From Cladopsammia gracilis (lineage: Eukaryota; Cnidaria; Anthozoa; Scleractinia; Dendrophylliidae), in NCBI GenBank assembly GCA_022457155.1, contig JAJGOT010000322.1:529501-593500 (forward strand): a stretch of 64,000 nt of DNA. Direction: 5' to 3'. The notes beneath the pieces are model-generated. The model was given only the letters and a program-made list of their open reading frames with translations. It was not told the DNA's origin and searched no databases. The position numbers and the translations under genes were made by a program. This document shows, piece by piece, positions 1 to 9,751 of the stretch (position 1 is the stretch's first letter; every line of letters begins with the position of its first letter).

Positions 1-245
1 AATTGAACAGATATCATCAATTAATATATACATAAATTAACTTTAAAAAAACATAGACATTTTCTTGCTCCTCACATTTACATTAAAGCTTCAGAGCTTT
101 TCAAACCCAATTCACAAACTATTTTAAAACCCTTCCCTTTCTCAATACTTCTCAGAACTCTACAAACTAAAATATCGCCAAATAAATTGCTCTCCTCCAA
201 CGTTCTCTAAAATCTCAGTTAACTAAATCAAGCAATGAATATATC
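1..245. other. AT-rich flank, nothing recognised
   Basis: AT-rich sequence with no coding potential or repeat structure that I can support. It ends with the 9-bp GCTTCATCA that is duplicated on the far side of the next element. Confidence 0.6.
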
Positions 246-261
246 GCTTCATCAAGGTAGT

Positions 262-461
262 GTCGAAAACGAAGCACTCGAAAACGAAGACCGAAGCACG
301 AAGCACCCTGACAGTCGAAAACGAAGCACCCAAAACTCGAAAACGAAGCACCCAAAACTCGAAAACGAAGCACCCGAAGTCGAAAACGAAGCACCCAAAC
401 TCGAAAACGAAGCACCCCAACTCGAAAACGAAGCAGCCAAAGTCGAAAACGAAGCACCCGA
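262..461 (+). repeat. 15-bp minisatellite, left inverted arm
   Basis: About a dozen copies of a unit close to TCGAAAACGAAGCACCC with small variations. The order of variants near the outer end (short GAAGACCGAAGCACGAAG block, then CTGACAG) is mirrored in the right arm, so the arrays are true inverted copies. Because the unit length is a multiple of three, open frames run through it on both strands; these are not genes. Confidence 0.85.
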
Positions 462-507
462 ACTTTTTGAATACCTCGTAAAACCCGCTATACTTTTTCG
501 ATTTGAA

Positions 508-718
508 TTGAATAGACCTCTTTAGCTTGTATGTTTTGTTTTCCCAATGTAGGTCATGTGATGTTCTCAAGGGAATTTGTCTTTTGTCTTTTCATAAATT
601 ATACATACATATGCAGACGAAGAAAACAAAATTATTTTAAAAGAAACAGTTCTCTAGGGTAATATCACATGATCTACATTGGGAAAACAAAATGTACAAG
701 CTAAAGAGGTCTATTGAA
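508..718. mobile_element. Hairpin MITE nested in the foldback element
   Basis: Inverted arms of about 58 bp (508-565 and 661-718) share TAGACCTCTTTAGCTTGTA and TTTTGTTTTCCCAATGTAG with few mismatches, separated by about 95 bp. No target duplication could be fixed. Confidence 0.6.
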
Positions 719-1120
719 ATATGTCGACAACCGGAAAAAGAACCACATTTGTGATCGAGAACTATCTGTAAAAATAACTCAGCTCTCCTCCCGTACGTTT
801 TCGTGAGTGTGGGGAGGGAGGGGGGATCCGCCAAGAGTTTCAACCCCTTACTCTCTTGGCGAAATGTTACCCCTTTCACATACATGAAGTAAAAAAAAAC
901 AACAACCAGTTTTTGCTTCTCTTTCTAATACTGGGATTTAAAATTAGAAAATGAAATATAAATCCCACGATATGAAACGCAAATATGCACAAATTAAATA
1001 AAGTATAACAAGTACTGGCCACTACCGTTTTCGTAAACATTTGGGAAGGGCTTCTAATTCCCGATGTTAATCAAACCGCATTTCTCATGGGATGAAAAAC
1101 GTAGCTTCTTTTAAAAACCA

Positions 1121-1240
1121 TACCCAATTCTAGACCAGAGTGCGCAAACCATACCCTATTTCAGGCCAAAATGGTCAAAATCTATACCCTATTTCGGACC
1201 AAAACGGCTTGAAAACCATACTCTTTAGGGCCGCACATAC
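1121..1240. repeat. Degenerate tandem repeat (CCATACCCTATTTCGGACCA type)
   Basis: Three to four degenerate copies of a roughly 37-bp unit, each with a version of CATACCCTATTTC followed by GACCAAAA or GCCAAAA. A C-run follows at 1268-1279. Confidence 0.55.
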
Positions 1241-1814
1241 CCATATAGCTTATGCAAGGGAGTACCCCTCCCCCCCCCCCGGGATTCACAGTCATTTTCA
1301 AATAACATCGGACCGCCATGTGGACGTGATATTTGAGCGGAGTTAAAAATTTGGCGCGAAAGAACGTCAGCAAAAATGTAATCGTTAACGAATGAAAAGA
1401 AGAATCGTTTGTTTGCAAACTTATTGTCATCGAAGAAAGCAAGAAAGATTTCCCATGCAACAAGCATTGATTTTAGCTTTATGTTCTCTTGTTTTAAGTG
1501 TTTCATTTCTTATTCGTTTGACTATTGATGGAGACAAGTTTATAGCCGGTTGGGGGGTAATATCCGGTTCTGTAACGTGAGGCACGCTTAATTATCTGTT
1601 TTGCGAAACCATCACACAACGCAACATTGTCCACGAACTTTGTTATTTGTTTTAAAAGGTTTTTGGTTCTGAGCTGTCGAAACACCCGGAGGATCTACGT
1701 TTTACGGATCCGAGGTCTGACTTTTCGAGAAACCTAGGAAAGCAGTGTAATTTGTACTTGTGTGACTGTTTCGCAATTGAAACCGCAATTGAAACCGGAG
1801 CGTAAGTGTGGTTC

Positions 1815-1996
1815 ACAAGCGGGTGCTTCGATTTCGACTTCGGGTGTTTCGTTTTCGACTTCGGGTGCTTCGTTTTCGAGTTTGGGTGCTTCGTTTTCAA
1901 CTTCGGGTGCTTCGTTTTCGAGTTTTGGGTGCTTCGTTTTCGACTGTCAGGGTGCTTCGTGCTTCGGTCTTCGTTTTCGAGTGCTTTGTTTTCGAC
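1815..1996 (-). repeat. 15-bp minisatellite, right inverted arm
   Basis: The same 15-bp unit as at 262-461 in opposite orientation (GGGTGCTTCGTTTTCGA), with the same CTGTCAG and CTTCGGTCTTCG variants close to the outer end. Confidence 0.85.
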
Positions 1997-2105
1997 ACTA
2001 CCGCTTCATCACGCCACAAACCTGCGCTCGCTAAACCCCTTTCAAAAAAATCAAAGTGCCCTTTTGGGTTATCTCCTGTAAGTTTTTCCCATCATGCAAT
2101 GCTGT

Positions 2106-2220
2106 CATTTGCATTACAATGTTATCCAACGTGGATGCGAGGCAATTTCGGGCTAAAACTACAAAATAGCCCGAAATTACATACATCACATACATGTTAG
2201 ATTTCATTGTAATGCAAATG
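2106..2220. repeat. Small imperfect palindrome
   Basis: Outer arms CATTTGCATTACAATG and CATTGTAATGCAAATG are exact inverted copies; an inner pair AATTTCGGGCTA / TAGCCCGAAATT is nested inside. Probably a short MITE. Confidence 0.55.
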
Positions 2221-2374
2221 AGCAGAGTTAACCGTGAAAAGGGCTATTGGACATTTAGGTTAGAGTGCGTGGTTTCTTGAGTTCAATTTCTCTTTTGACA
2301 ATTTTGTTTGCATGTAATTGGTAATGGTTATGCAGTCCTCTTGTCTTGTGCCTGGAGCAAATTTCACTGAGCAC

Positions 2375-2504
2375 TAGCCTGCGTAGCAAGCGTTCCCGTA
2401 CGAACGAATTTTTTCCGCATTCTGGCCGCGCGAAAATTGGGGCGAGAACAAAAAATCGGAGGACGGGGGTGGGAGTGGGGAGATGAGGGAACGCTTGCCT
2501 GCAA
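2375..2504 (+). mobile_element. Truncated TAGCCTGCG-family repeat, copy 1
   Basis: Starts TAGCCTGCGTAGCAAGCG and ends in a shortened inverted version AGGGAACGCTTGCCTGCA. About 100 bp (including GGCCGCGCGAAAATTGGGGC) match the inverted copy at 6300-6432, so this is a dispersed repeat family. Confidence 0.65.
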
Positions 2505-4126
2505 ATCCCGCGATTTTGAAAAACGACCACCTATTTGTCACGGTTGATTTCATTTGCCGATTGACAGCTTGTCAACAAATAAGCCAATTACAGATTACCG
2601 GATGTAGAATTTTACCTCCTTTCAAAGATAAAACGTTTCGAATTCGTAAACGGTTGAAATCTCTTCACAGATTCATGGAATCAATAAACCTTCTCGCCAT
2701 TTCAAAATAATGCCGACTTAAATTAAAAGAAATATCCGTATATTTGCTTGCTTTGACTTATTGAATCCAACACCGGTTAACAGAGCCGGTGAAATAATTC
2801 CCGCTTATAAAAATGTAACACTGCTCAGCTCAACTACTCAGCGCGCGACAGTACTGCTGTGTTTGTTTACGGTTATATTAATACTCATGCGCGAAGCGGC
2901 ATGAGGTAAGGTTTCGGCTCCGTTTTTCTTGTTATTATTTTTATTTTTTGCGTCACGATTTTGCATGCAAATTTATGCACGCATATTTTAAATTGCGCTT
3001 TTCCGGTTCATGTGTTCGCCATTTACACTTCCTGTTTAGTGACTTCCGGCTACTGTCACTTCCGGTAAAAGAGCGTTACTTACGTGTCACGACAGCATCT
3101 CCTACAACCCAACATACATTACTATGTTCACGTTTGGTATATATAAGACTTAGAAGAATCACTGGCTTCATTGTGGTACAGCCTTCATTTCCAAAACATT
3201 CAATAGTAAACAACGTGGTTTGCAGGAACGATGACTGAATGAAAGGAGTAACTTATCTCCAGGTCGGACATCTTCTTATCATGTTGAAAATATATCATAA
3301 AATTTTCTTACGCATGCGCATGAGTAAGGGCTGCTTGGAGCCTCTTGTTTCTAGTTCAAAATCGATCTTCGCTTTCCTCGCTATTTTCTGACTTTTCTAT
3401 GGTACGAGCACTAATCATTCAGCTTCATTTCATCTTATATTTTGCTGTGACCAAAATGAAACTCGAATCGGTCCACAAATACAAATAGATCACAAACGAC
3501 ACGCCACTTGGAGCTTGCTGGATGTTGTCACAACGCCGATAAAAACAAACAGCTGACGAAATAGATCAATTTCAACTTTAAAATTTGGGATGAAATCGTG
3601 GTGTCAATTGGAGTCAATTACTGAGAAAGTCTAAACCTTAAATGACTGGATTTGGGTATTATTTGGCTTTTGACTCGCCTTTTTTGTATCGATCCAACGA
3701 TCATCACGATCCAACCAATTTAAAATAGGCATTAGCGATTACTACAAACAGACACTGGACGAAAACAGTCAAACTAAACCACGATAATTTCATTCTCGAC
3801 CCCAGAGCACCGTGGAGCTCTAGGGGACGAGAATGCGATAATTTTTAACCTGTGAAAATACGCGTATGCGTAATGAACGGGTTATCGGTAACGGCGACAG
3901 ATATGACAATATCTGAACTCATAGACTGAACTCACTGACAAATTTGACTAACAATACGACTACAGAAATTACACTAACAATACACGGATCGAAACGCACC
4001 TATCACTGACTTGAGTCTCTACAGCCAATAACATCAACTGACTATTCACAATTCACATGACTCTGAAGATGACTTCCACTCATGTTGTCGAAACGTCAGT
4101 CATTGTCAACAACAACAGTTCTTTAC
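2505..4126. other. Non-coding stretch with repeat fragments
   Basis: No gene seen. It holds a short hairpin at 3790-3836 (CATTCTCGACCCCAGAG against CTCTAGGGGACGAGAATG) and, at 4063-4093, a CTGAAGA...GTCGAAA block followed by CGTCAGTCA, which looks like part of a dispersed retroelement tail. That tail is split by the element at 4127-5017 and resumes at 5018. Confidence 0.5.
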
Positions 4127-5017
4127 TAGCCTGCGAGCAGGCTCACTTGTTTGGGGTATCGCGCGAGTATCTTGGCGGCGGAGCCGGCGAAGCCTCACTT
4201 GTTTGGGGTATCGCGCGCGTATCTTGGCGGCGGAGCCGGCGAAGCCGGCGAGAAGAATGGGGCGAGAAAAAGTGAGCCTGCACGCGGGCTATTGATTTTT
4301 GAATTCCCCGCGTTCGCCGACGAACGCAGCAATCTGATTGGTGACATATGACAGGTGCCATGGCTTTTGAAAGAAAACAAAAAAAGCGTTACTCATCGCC
4401 ACGTCAACGGCTTGTCAAGTAAGAATCAGGCGGTTTCCAGCTTCATACAGACGTGTATTTTGTAGTGGACGATGGTTTTTCTATTATTTTTAAAAGCACT
4501 GAAATTTATTGAGCTTGTCTTAAAACGACTTATCAGCAAAACATATTCAGTGACTGTTTTGCAATTACTCCTCCTTGTACGTGACCGGAAGTCGGGCAGC
4601 GACAATGCCCTTTTGCGGTAAAATTTTCACATTTGTTTTTTCAAATTTTTCAATACAAACGGGCCACCTTAAATTAATTGCTGAATCGATTCATTTTTCT
4701 TTCGTTTACTGGTCGATCTTTTTTTTTAATCGAAAATCTTGCAGACTATACATAATTATGTGTTGTAGTATGAAATGTTTAAACTTTTATTGAGTGTTTT
4801 CCCTTGCGGTTTCAACTATACTTAAGCCATTACGTAAGCAATTAAAATCTGTGTAATGACAAAGTGATGACAGCCAAAAAAGCTCTTATACGTTTGGGGC
4901 GGAATTCGTGAATCGGGGCCTTGCGTGCAGGCTCTACTTTTCTCGCTCGTATTCGCGGCTTCGCCGCTCGCATAGCACTCGCGCGAAACCCAAATAGTAG
5001 AGCCTGCTCGCAGGCTA
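4127..5017. mobile_element. TAGCCTG-ended DNA transposon with 9-bp target duplication
   Basis: The ends are inverted copies: TAGCCTGCGAGCAGGCTC at the left and its near reverse complement at the right. They are flanked by GTTCTTTAC on both sides (4118-4126 and 5018-5026), a clean 9-bp target-site duplication. A 53-bp unit (CACTTGTTTGGGGTATCGCG...) is tandemly duplicated just inside the left end. No transposase is present. The 9-bp duplication suggests a Mutator-like non-autonomous element related by its ends to the copies at 2375, 6432 and 22518. Confidence 0.75.
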
Positions 5018-5360
5018 GTTCTTTACAGAACTACACTCGCCCGGACGATCACAAACGATAGACTACCGATACTCCTGGGTTCAAACCATTTACAATGCAA
5101 ATGAGTCGCTCACTCCTTCCATCAGCTGTAAACTTAGTGACGTAATGCTTCGTAATGCGTTTTGTAACAAGGACAGCGTGAATCTAGCGATAACAATAAC
5201 TAAATTATTGTAAACGAATATAAACAACAATAAGCTTAAAGATGTTTCACACTTGGAGTCTTTATGCAACGTTAAAGTCGATCTAAAAGAAATTTTCAAC
5301 TGAGACACGCGTTTTGAAGCTCACCTAATTTGAGGTAAAATTTATCCCATTCAAGTCAGT
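5018..5360. other. Non-coding, retroelement tail and flank
   Basis: The first 80 bp continue the repeat interrupted at 4126 (CAGAACTACACTCGCCCGG...). The remainder shows nothing I recognise. Confidence 0.45.
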
Positions 5361-5362
5361 GA

Positions 5363-5435
5363 CCCTGTGACCGAATGGTGTAAAGCGCGGATTAACAGCT
5401 GAAAGGCCCTAGGTTCGAATCTCGCTCGTATCGTT
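5363..5435 (+). repeat. tRNA-like SINE head or tRNA pseudogene
   Basis: TGACCGAATGG (5368-5378) fits a tRNA box A and GGTTCGAATCT (5412-5422) fits a box B at normal spacing. The acceptor and anticodon stems do not pair well, so a working tRNA is unlikely. A T-rich tract follows (5436-5480). This suggests a SINE head or decayed tRNA-derived copy. Confidence 0.35.
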
Positions 5436-5624
5436 CTTTTTTTTATTTCTTTTTCTTTTTTTTCTTCTTTCTTCTTCGGACTGAACATTATGAAAGTGAT
5501 GTACTGTATTTTTCTTTTTGCGTTTGTCAAAAATCCTTATGTTTAATTAAAGAAAATATTGAATCGTGTCAGTGTGAAAACATAACAATATTGCAATATT
5601 GCGTTACGCGTTAGCATTTCTCAT

Positions 5625-6266
5625 TCACGGGTTAGCTCTTAGGAGCCTTTGATTTTCAACGGGTCTACACAAGACTAAGAAAAACATTTCCTGGCCTATT
5701 ATTAATAGAGGAATAAGGTACGTATTGTTTTCTTTCCATGCCTTTACATTTAAGCGAGGAAATCCTTGTGTAACTTTGACTGAAATACGTGCGTTCTTCG
5801 GAATTTCCCTTTGTGTACATATCGTCCAAGCAGTCCAGTTTTTCATTTAAATCGCACGCCGTCATCCACATATAATTTACCTCTTCGACTTGATCCCGAA
5901 TTATGCTTTGCAATGGAGAAATAACACTGAATAATACTGGAGTAGCCTGTACCTCCTTGCCTTTTATTTCGCACTCCGCACATCATAACAAACAACTGAA
6001 AAATTAGACTCTTGCCGAATCCTGTTGGCAATACGGCCATTAAATCGTTGCCGTTAAAAAGATGGCGCATTGCCCTTTCTTGTTCCGTTTTCACAGTAAA
6101 AGCAACCCCCCGCTTTGCTCAGCTCCGACATAACTTCGTTCAAACACGTTTCAAAATCTTTTACATGTTCTCTGAGCTCCATTTTTTGATCTTTTATCCT
6201 TTGATCGCAAGTCACGCTCAAAATATTTTGAGTTAAAATTTGATAGCTACTTGTCAAACCTGTCAC
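5625..6266 (-). pseudogene. RecQ-like ATP-dependent DNA helicase fragment, broken
   Basis: Read on the minus strand, the middle frame (6094 to about 5950) contains the helicase motif I context VLPTGFGKSLIFQLF (Walker A GFGKS), preceded by an EQ-containing stretch as in superfamily 2 RecQ-type helicases. The downstream motif Ia-like sequence IIRDQVEEVNYM is in another frame (about 5913 to 5665), and a plausible N-terminal stretch lies in a third (6266 to about 6105). So at least two frameshifts separate pieces of one reading frame. The C-terminal helicase motifs are absent. Cnidarian genomes carry many such dispersed RecQ-like copies, often in mobile DNA. This one is a dead, truncated copy; the family call is firm at motif level only. 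Confidence 0.7.
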
Positions 6267-6299
6267 TCAAGGTGACCACACCGCACCAATCAGGAGCCC

Positions 6300-6432
6300 C
6301 GTTTGTGGAGGAACGGGTTTTTCAAAATCCCCACTCCAACCCCCGTCCTCCGATTTTTGCTCTCGCCCCAATTTTCGCGCGGCCAGAATGCCGAAAAATT
6401 CGTTCGTACGGGAACGCTTGCTACGCAGGCTA
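6300..6432 (-). mobile_element. TAGCCTGCG-family repeat, copy 2 (inverted)
   Basis: Reverse-complement match to 2375-2480, ending exactly in the family terminus CGCAGGCTA at 6432. The inner edge is approximate. It lies directly upstream of the RecQ-like pseudogene. Confidence 0.65.
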
Positions 6433-6790
6433 GGTAATTTTATCAACTTTTATGCTCCTAAACATGACTATTATGACAGCATTATCCTCGATGCTCGTAC
6501 CAGAGTTATGCCAGCATAATTTATGTAACCCTAGCTGGGGCGCTTTGTGGTCATTCATCTTGGGCCATAAAGCACTTTGTGGCGTTTTTTTAGTTTCTAA
6601 CGCAGGTCAGAGCACTCTTTGTGGCTTAAGGGAAGGTGGCTCCATATATGGCCAGTCTCAAAAAAATATATATACATACAAGAGCTTATTCCTGTCTTTC
6701 GACCCTTCCTTACAAAAAAAGTGTCGAAACTGAAGTCAAATAGAAATTTTGAATTTAGACATGTGCTTAGTCGATTTGGTCTAGGAGACA
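6433..6790. other. Non-coding, nothing recognised
   Basis: No supported gene, RNA or repeat; only a short TATATATA-type tract near 6665. Confidence 0.5.
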
Positions 6791-6908
6791 CTCGAGTTCG
6801 TGAGGCTTTATCGTATCAATTAACACTTTCGATAAGATTGCCAAATTTACTCGAGTTCGTGAGGCTTTATTGTATCAATTAACACTTTCGATAAGATTGC
6901 CAAATTTA
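6791..6908. repeat. 59-bp tandem duplication
   Basis: Two adjacent copies of a 59-bp unit starting CTCGAGTTCGTGAGGCTTTA, differing at one position, so the duplication is recent. Confidence 0.9.
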
Positions 6909-6990
6909 TCTATATACAATGCGTAACGCAATGCACGGTATGTTTAAATTATAAACACCATGACGGCTCAATATCTTTAAAAACACCACA

Positions 6991-7240
6991 GGTACCCCAA
7001 GCTCAAGTGATGTTTAACCGTTGTTATTTGAACGTCGTGGTAACTGTTGCGTAATAGCGAAATTATAAGGATTTGTATGGGGAAAATTCAATTCGAATTT
7101 GAACGTAAAATTACGAACGATATTTCAATAAAAATGGCTCACCTGAACTTCTTTATGGTGTTTACTGATGTATTGAGTGGTTTTTGAGTCGATTCAAAGC
7201 GATTCCAGCGAGTTTTAGTTCCACTCATTTCTTCCTTCCT
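6991..7240 (+). repeat. Dispersed repeat, copy A (second copy near 60.3 kb)
   Basis: About 240 bp match 60321-60558 in direct orientation, including GCGTAATAGCGAAATTATAA and TCCAGCGAGTTTTAGTTCCA. In the second copy part of it also appears inverted, so this is probably one end of a DNA transposon. Confidence 0.7.
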
Positions 7241-7949
7241 CCTTCCTCCCTTATGCGCAAGCACCAAAACAAAAATGAGGCTTAATTACGTCCAATCAGC
7301 AGGAAAATACTGCTTCACTGTTGCAAATCTCATTCTGAGCTATTTCCATGCTAATTGGCTAAAAACCGGTCCAGAAAAGATGAATCGGTAAAATATGCGG
7401 TTTTTTTGCGCTACTAGCTGATCGTCGCCAAAGGGTTAAGATTGTTACGTTACAACGTTACAATATAAATTGTTTCTTGGCGATTTTTATTTGTAACGTT
7501 TTTCTTGTAGTCATTTTATTCCCTGAAGAAGTCAGGCCGTGCCTGACGAAATATTGGAAAGAATATTATAATCCCAGTTGTTCAGTCAGCCTTGCTTTAT
7601 TAGTTCTTTCGTATTTATATCAAATTTGCTGACTAGATCCTTCAGGATCCGACGCTTTTGCACAGTCCGTTGGCCCTTACAGATATTTCCAAAGTGTTCA
7701 TATTCGTTTACAAACAATAGTCATTGTGATCGCTGGATTCACGTTGTTCTTGTTACGCAACGCATTTCGTAACAAAACTAACTTAAAACATTTTGTGATA
7801 AAAAGATTACGGCCCAGTGATGAATGGAGGGAGCGAGCGAGTGCTAATTTGAAAATTTGCCACCGTCTGCAATAACTCGTTCATTACGCTTCGCGTATTC
7901 ACGAGTTGAAAACGAGTTGAATGGAAATGAAGAGAAAAAGACATTGGCT
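7241..7949. other. Non-coding retroelement-like flank
   Basis: Apart from the hammerhead-like block nothing is recognised. The stretch from about 7441 (TTGTTACGTTACAACGTTAC) to 7600 resembles an untranslated retroelement region. Confidence 0.4.
7523..7551 (+). ncRNA. Hammerhead-ribozyme-like core (possibly degenerate)
   Basis: CTGAAGA (7523-7529) fits the CUGANGA core. A perfect 7-bp stem follows (GTCAGGC, loop CGT, GCCTGAC), then GAAA (7548-7551). That is the order of conserved core I, stem II and conserved core II in hammerhead ribozymes, which Penelope-like and other retroelements carry. A short stem III (TATT/AATA) can be drawn, but I cannot draw a convincing stem I next to a cleavage site. 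It is best read as a degenerate or pseudo-hammerhead inside a retroelement tail. Confidence 0.35.
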
Positions 7950-8535
7950 GCGGTCACATCTGGGCTACTAACTATAGTTACGACGGGGATAACTATAGTT
8001 AGCTATTTCGGTAATGTGACCGCTTCTCTGTTCGCTTTAACTATAGTTAGAAAATTTACGCCTCGGTGATCCAAAACAATACAGACTAACTGTAGTTATA
8101 CCCAAGCAGGGTTCATGGGTTAGTCTTAAGCCTGGTTTCCATATAATCGCAACGATCGCAACGATCGCAGCGATCTTTACGATCGACGATCGCTGCGATT
8201 CTTGCGACCCTTGCGATCATATGGAAACCAAACGTTGCGATCGTTGCGATTGCGATCGCAGAGATAGAAAAATTTCTTCTCTGCGATCGCAATCGCAACG
8301 ATCGCAACGATCGCAACGGTTGGTTTCCATATGATCGCAAGGGTCCCAAGAATCGCAGCGATCGTCGATCGTAACGATCGCTGCGATCGTTGCGATTATA
8401 TGGAAACCAGGCTTGAGGGCCGTAACGAACCTCTTTTAATTCTAACGTCATCCATAGGCTAATTACAACTGACTGTAGTTAACTGCGTGGTGTGACCGCA
8501 AAGTCGACCGAAAGCACTAACTACAGTTAGGTACT
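7950..8535. mobile_element. Composite repeat with TAACTATAGTTA motifs, hosting a MITE
   Basis: TAACTATAGTTA or close variants occur at least five times between 7968 and 8530 on both sides of the palindromic MITE. GCGGTCACA near 7953 is inverted as TGTGACCGC near 8492. This looks like one inverted-repeat element split by the MITE. Edges are approximate. Confidence 0.45.
8129..8413. mobile_element. Near-perfect palindromic MITE rich in GCGATCGC
   Basis: The ends AGCCTGGTTTCCATAT and ATATGGAAACCAGGCT are inverted copies, and most of the 285 bp folds on itself around 8270. Flanks TTA (8126-8128) and TGA (8414-8416) fit a 3-bp TWA/TNA-type duplication, as in PIF/Harbinger elements. The arms are made of repeated GCAACGATC and GCGATCGC blocks. 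Confidence 0.8.
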
Positions 8536-9265
8536 AGTGTATCTAAAAGATAGTGATTGCTGCGGTATTGGGAAAGCACTTGAAGGGCAGTTCATACTAG
8601 AAGGGCTCTCCGAGACCTTAGTTAGAGTTGGATTACATGTCGTCTCCAGTATCGATCCATGAAAGTTTAAGTGGTGAAAATTACTGGGAACTGCTGTGAG
8701 CCATTTAAAGCCTGGTCGACACTTGGCGTAGATCTTATTTCATTGTTGTCATGTTGCGTTGTTCCGAAACCACCGATACGAGGTCAGACGCGACATACGG
8801 TTTATAAACGACTACTTGACACTAATTATTTGGATAAAGGAATAGACAGTACAATAACACTCTTTATTTGTAAGAATGTACATTAAGGGACAGACCACTG
8901 GAAACATGGGAGGTGGGTGATAATTACTAAAATTCCTGCAAGATAATTTCTCCAGAAAAAAAAATATGCAAGCAGTTTTTCAGCAAACCATAGCTATCAG
9001 ATTGTGTGAAAAAAACTCATAGAATATTTTTAATTCCTTCCCCCAAGATTTCTAATGATCCACCACTAAATCGTTTTAGCAGTTCAGAGCTGTCATTTTG
9101 TTTCTTAAACAAGTTTCACTGCTGGTTAATTCAGGAACAACAAGCTACATTTTGCAAAATATCAACAATAACGTTTTGCAATAAAAATCGTTAACAATAT
9201 TGTACTTACAAAAATATGTTGCAAGTGACTGAAAAAAGAATGTATCCACATGTGGCGGAACGTTT
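8536..9265. other. Non-coding
   Basis: TTAAGGGACAGACCACTGG at 8884 resembles the end of the MITE family found complete at 62168. The 3' end of the Helitron should lie somewhere between here and 9750, but I could not identify its CTRR terminus with confidence. Confidence 0.4.
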
Positions 9266-9705
9266 TAGTAAAATACAATGGCAAATTAATTGCACTGCCA
9301 TAACGTGAAAAAAGTGAAAATTATTAATTGTAAAAGCTGGAATATTTTTTGACAAATAAGAGGAACTGTTAAAGCAACCAGATTTAAAAGCAGTGTCCTA
9401 GCTACTTGTTAATATTTACACTTTCACAAGTGGTCTAACTCCAAATTTTATAAAAATGTTTTAAAAATTGTTCATCATGATTATAGTAAAATACAATGGC
9501 AAATTCATTGCACTGCCATAAGGTAAAAAAGGTGAAAATTCTTAATTATAAAAGCTGGAATATTTTTTGACAAATAACACGAACTGTTAAAGCAAACAAA
9601 TCTAAAAGCACTGTCCTAGCTACCTATTAATATTTTCACTTTCAAGAGTGGTCTACCTCCAAATTTTATAAAAATAGTTTAAAAAAACTGTTCATCATGA
9701 TAATA
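9266..9705. repeat. 218-bp tandem duplication next to the Helitron 3' side
   Basis: Two adjacent diverged copies of about 218 bp (9266-9483 and 9484-9705), each starting TAGTAAAATACAATGGCAAA and ending near TGTTCATCATGATTAT. It lies immediately downstream of the RPA-like ORF, where Helitron terminal sequences are expected. Confidence 0.85.
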
Positions 9706-9751
9706 GAAAAGAGTACCGAACAGTGTTATTGAACAGAAAAGTATTGCCTGT

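Larger units (their letters stand above)
256..2002. mobile_element. Foldback DNA transposon, Mutator-like, with minisatellite ends
   Basis: The two ends are inverted copies of each other. The left begins GGTAGTGTCGAAAACGAAGC and the right ends with its reverse complement apart from one base. Both ends continue into arrays of a 15-bp unit. The 9-bp GCTTCATCA lies on both sides (246-254 and 2003-2011), with one extra A on the left, which is what a target-site duplication would give. A 9-bp duplication with long inverted ends is typical of Mutator-like elements. No transposase is visible inside, so this would be a non-autonomous copy. The interior holds a separate hairpin (508-718), a run of CCATACCC-type repeats and otherwise unremarkable sequence. 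The superfamily is inferred from duplication length alone. Confidence 0.7.

Noticed and set aside
215..570. Several overlapping open frames rich in FRFRV, ENEAP and SKTKH repeats
   Set aside because: They are translations of the 15-bp minisatellite on both strands; multiples of three keep all frames open.
1762..2200. Open frames across the right minisatellite arm
   Set aside because: Same minisatellite effect.
5363..5435. Functional tRNA gene
   Set aside because: Box A and B fit, but acceptor and anticodon stems do not pair; kept only as a tRNA-like SINE head.
8129..8413. CRISPR-like array of short repeats
   Set aside because: The repeats form one palindrome with MITE ends in a eukaryotic context; no spacers.
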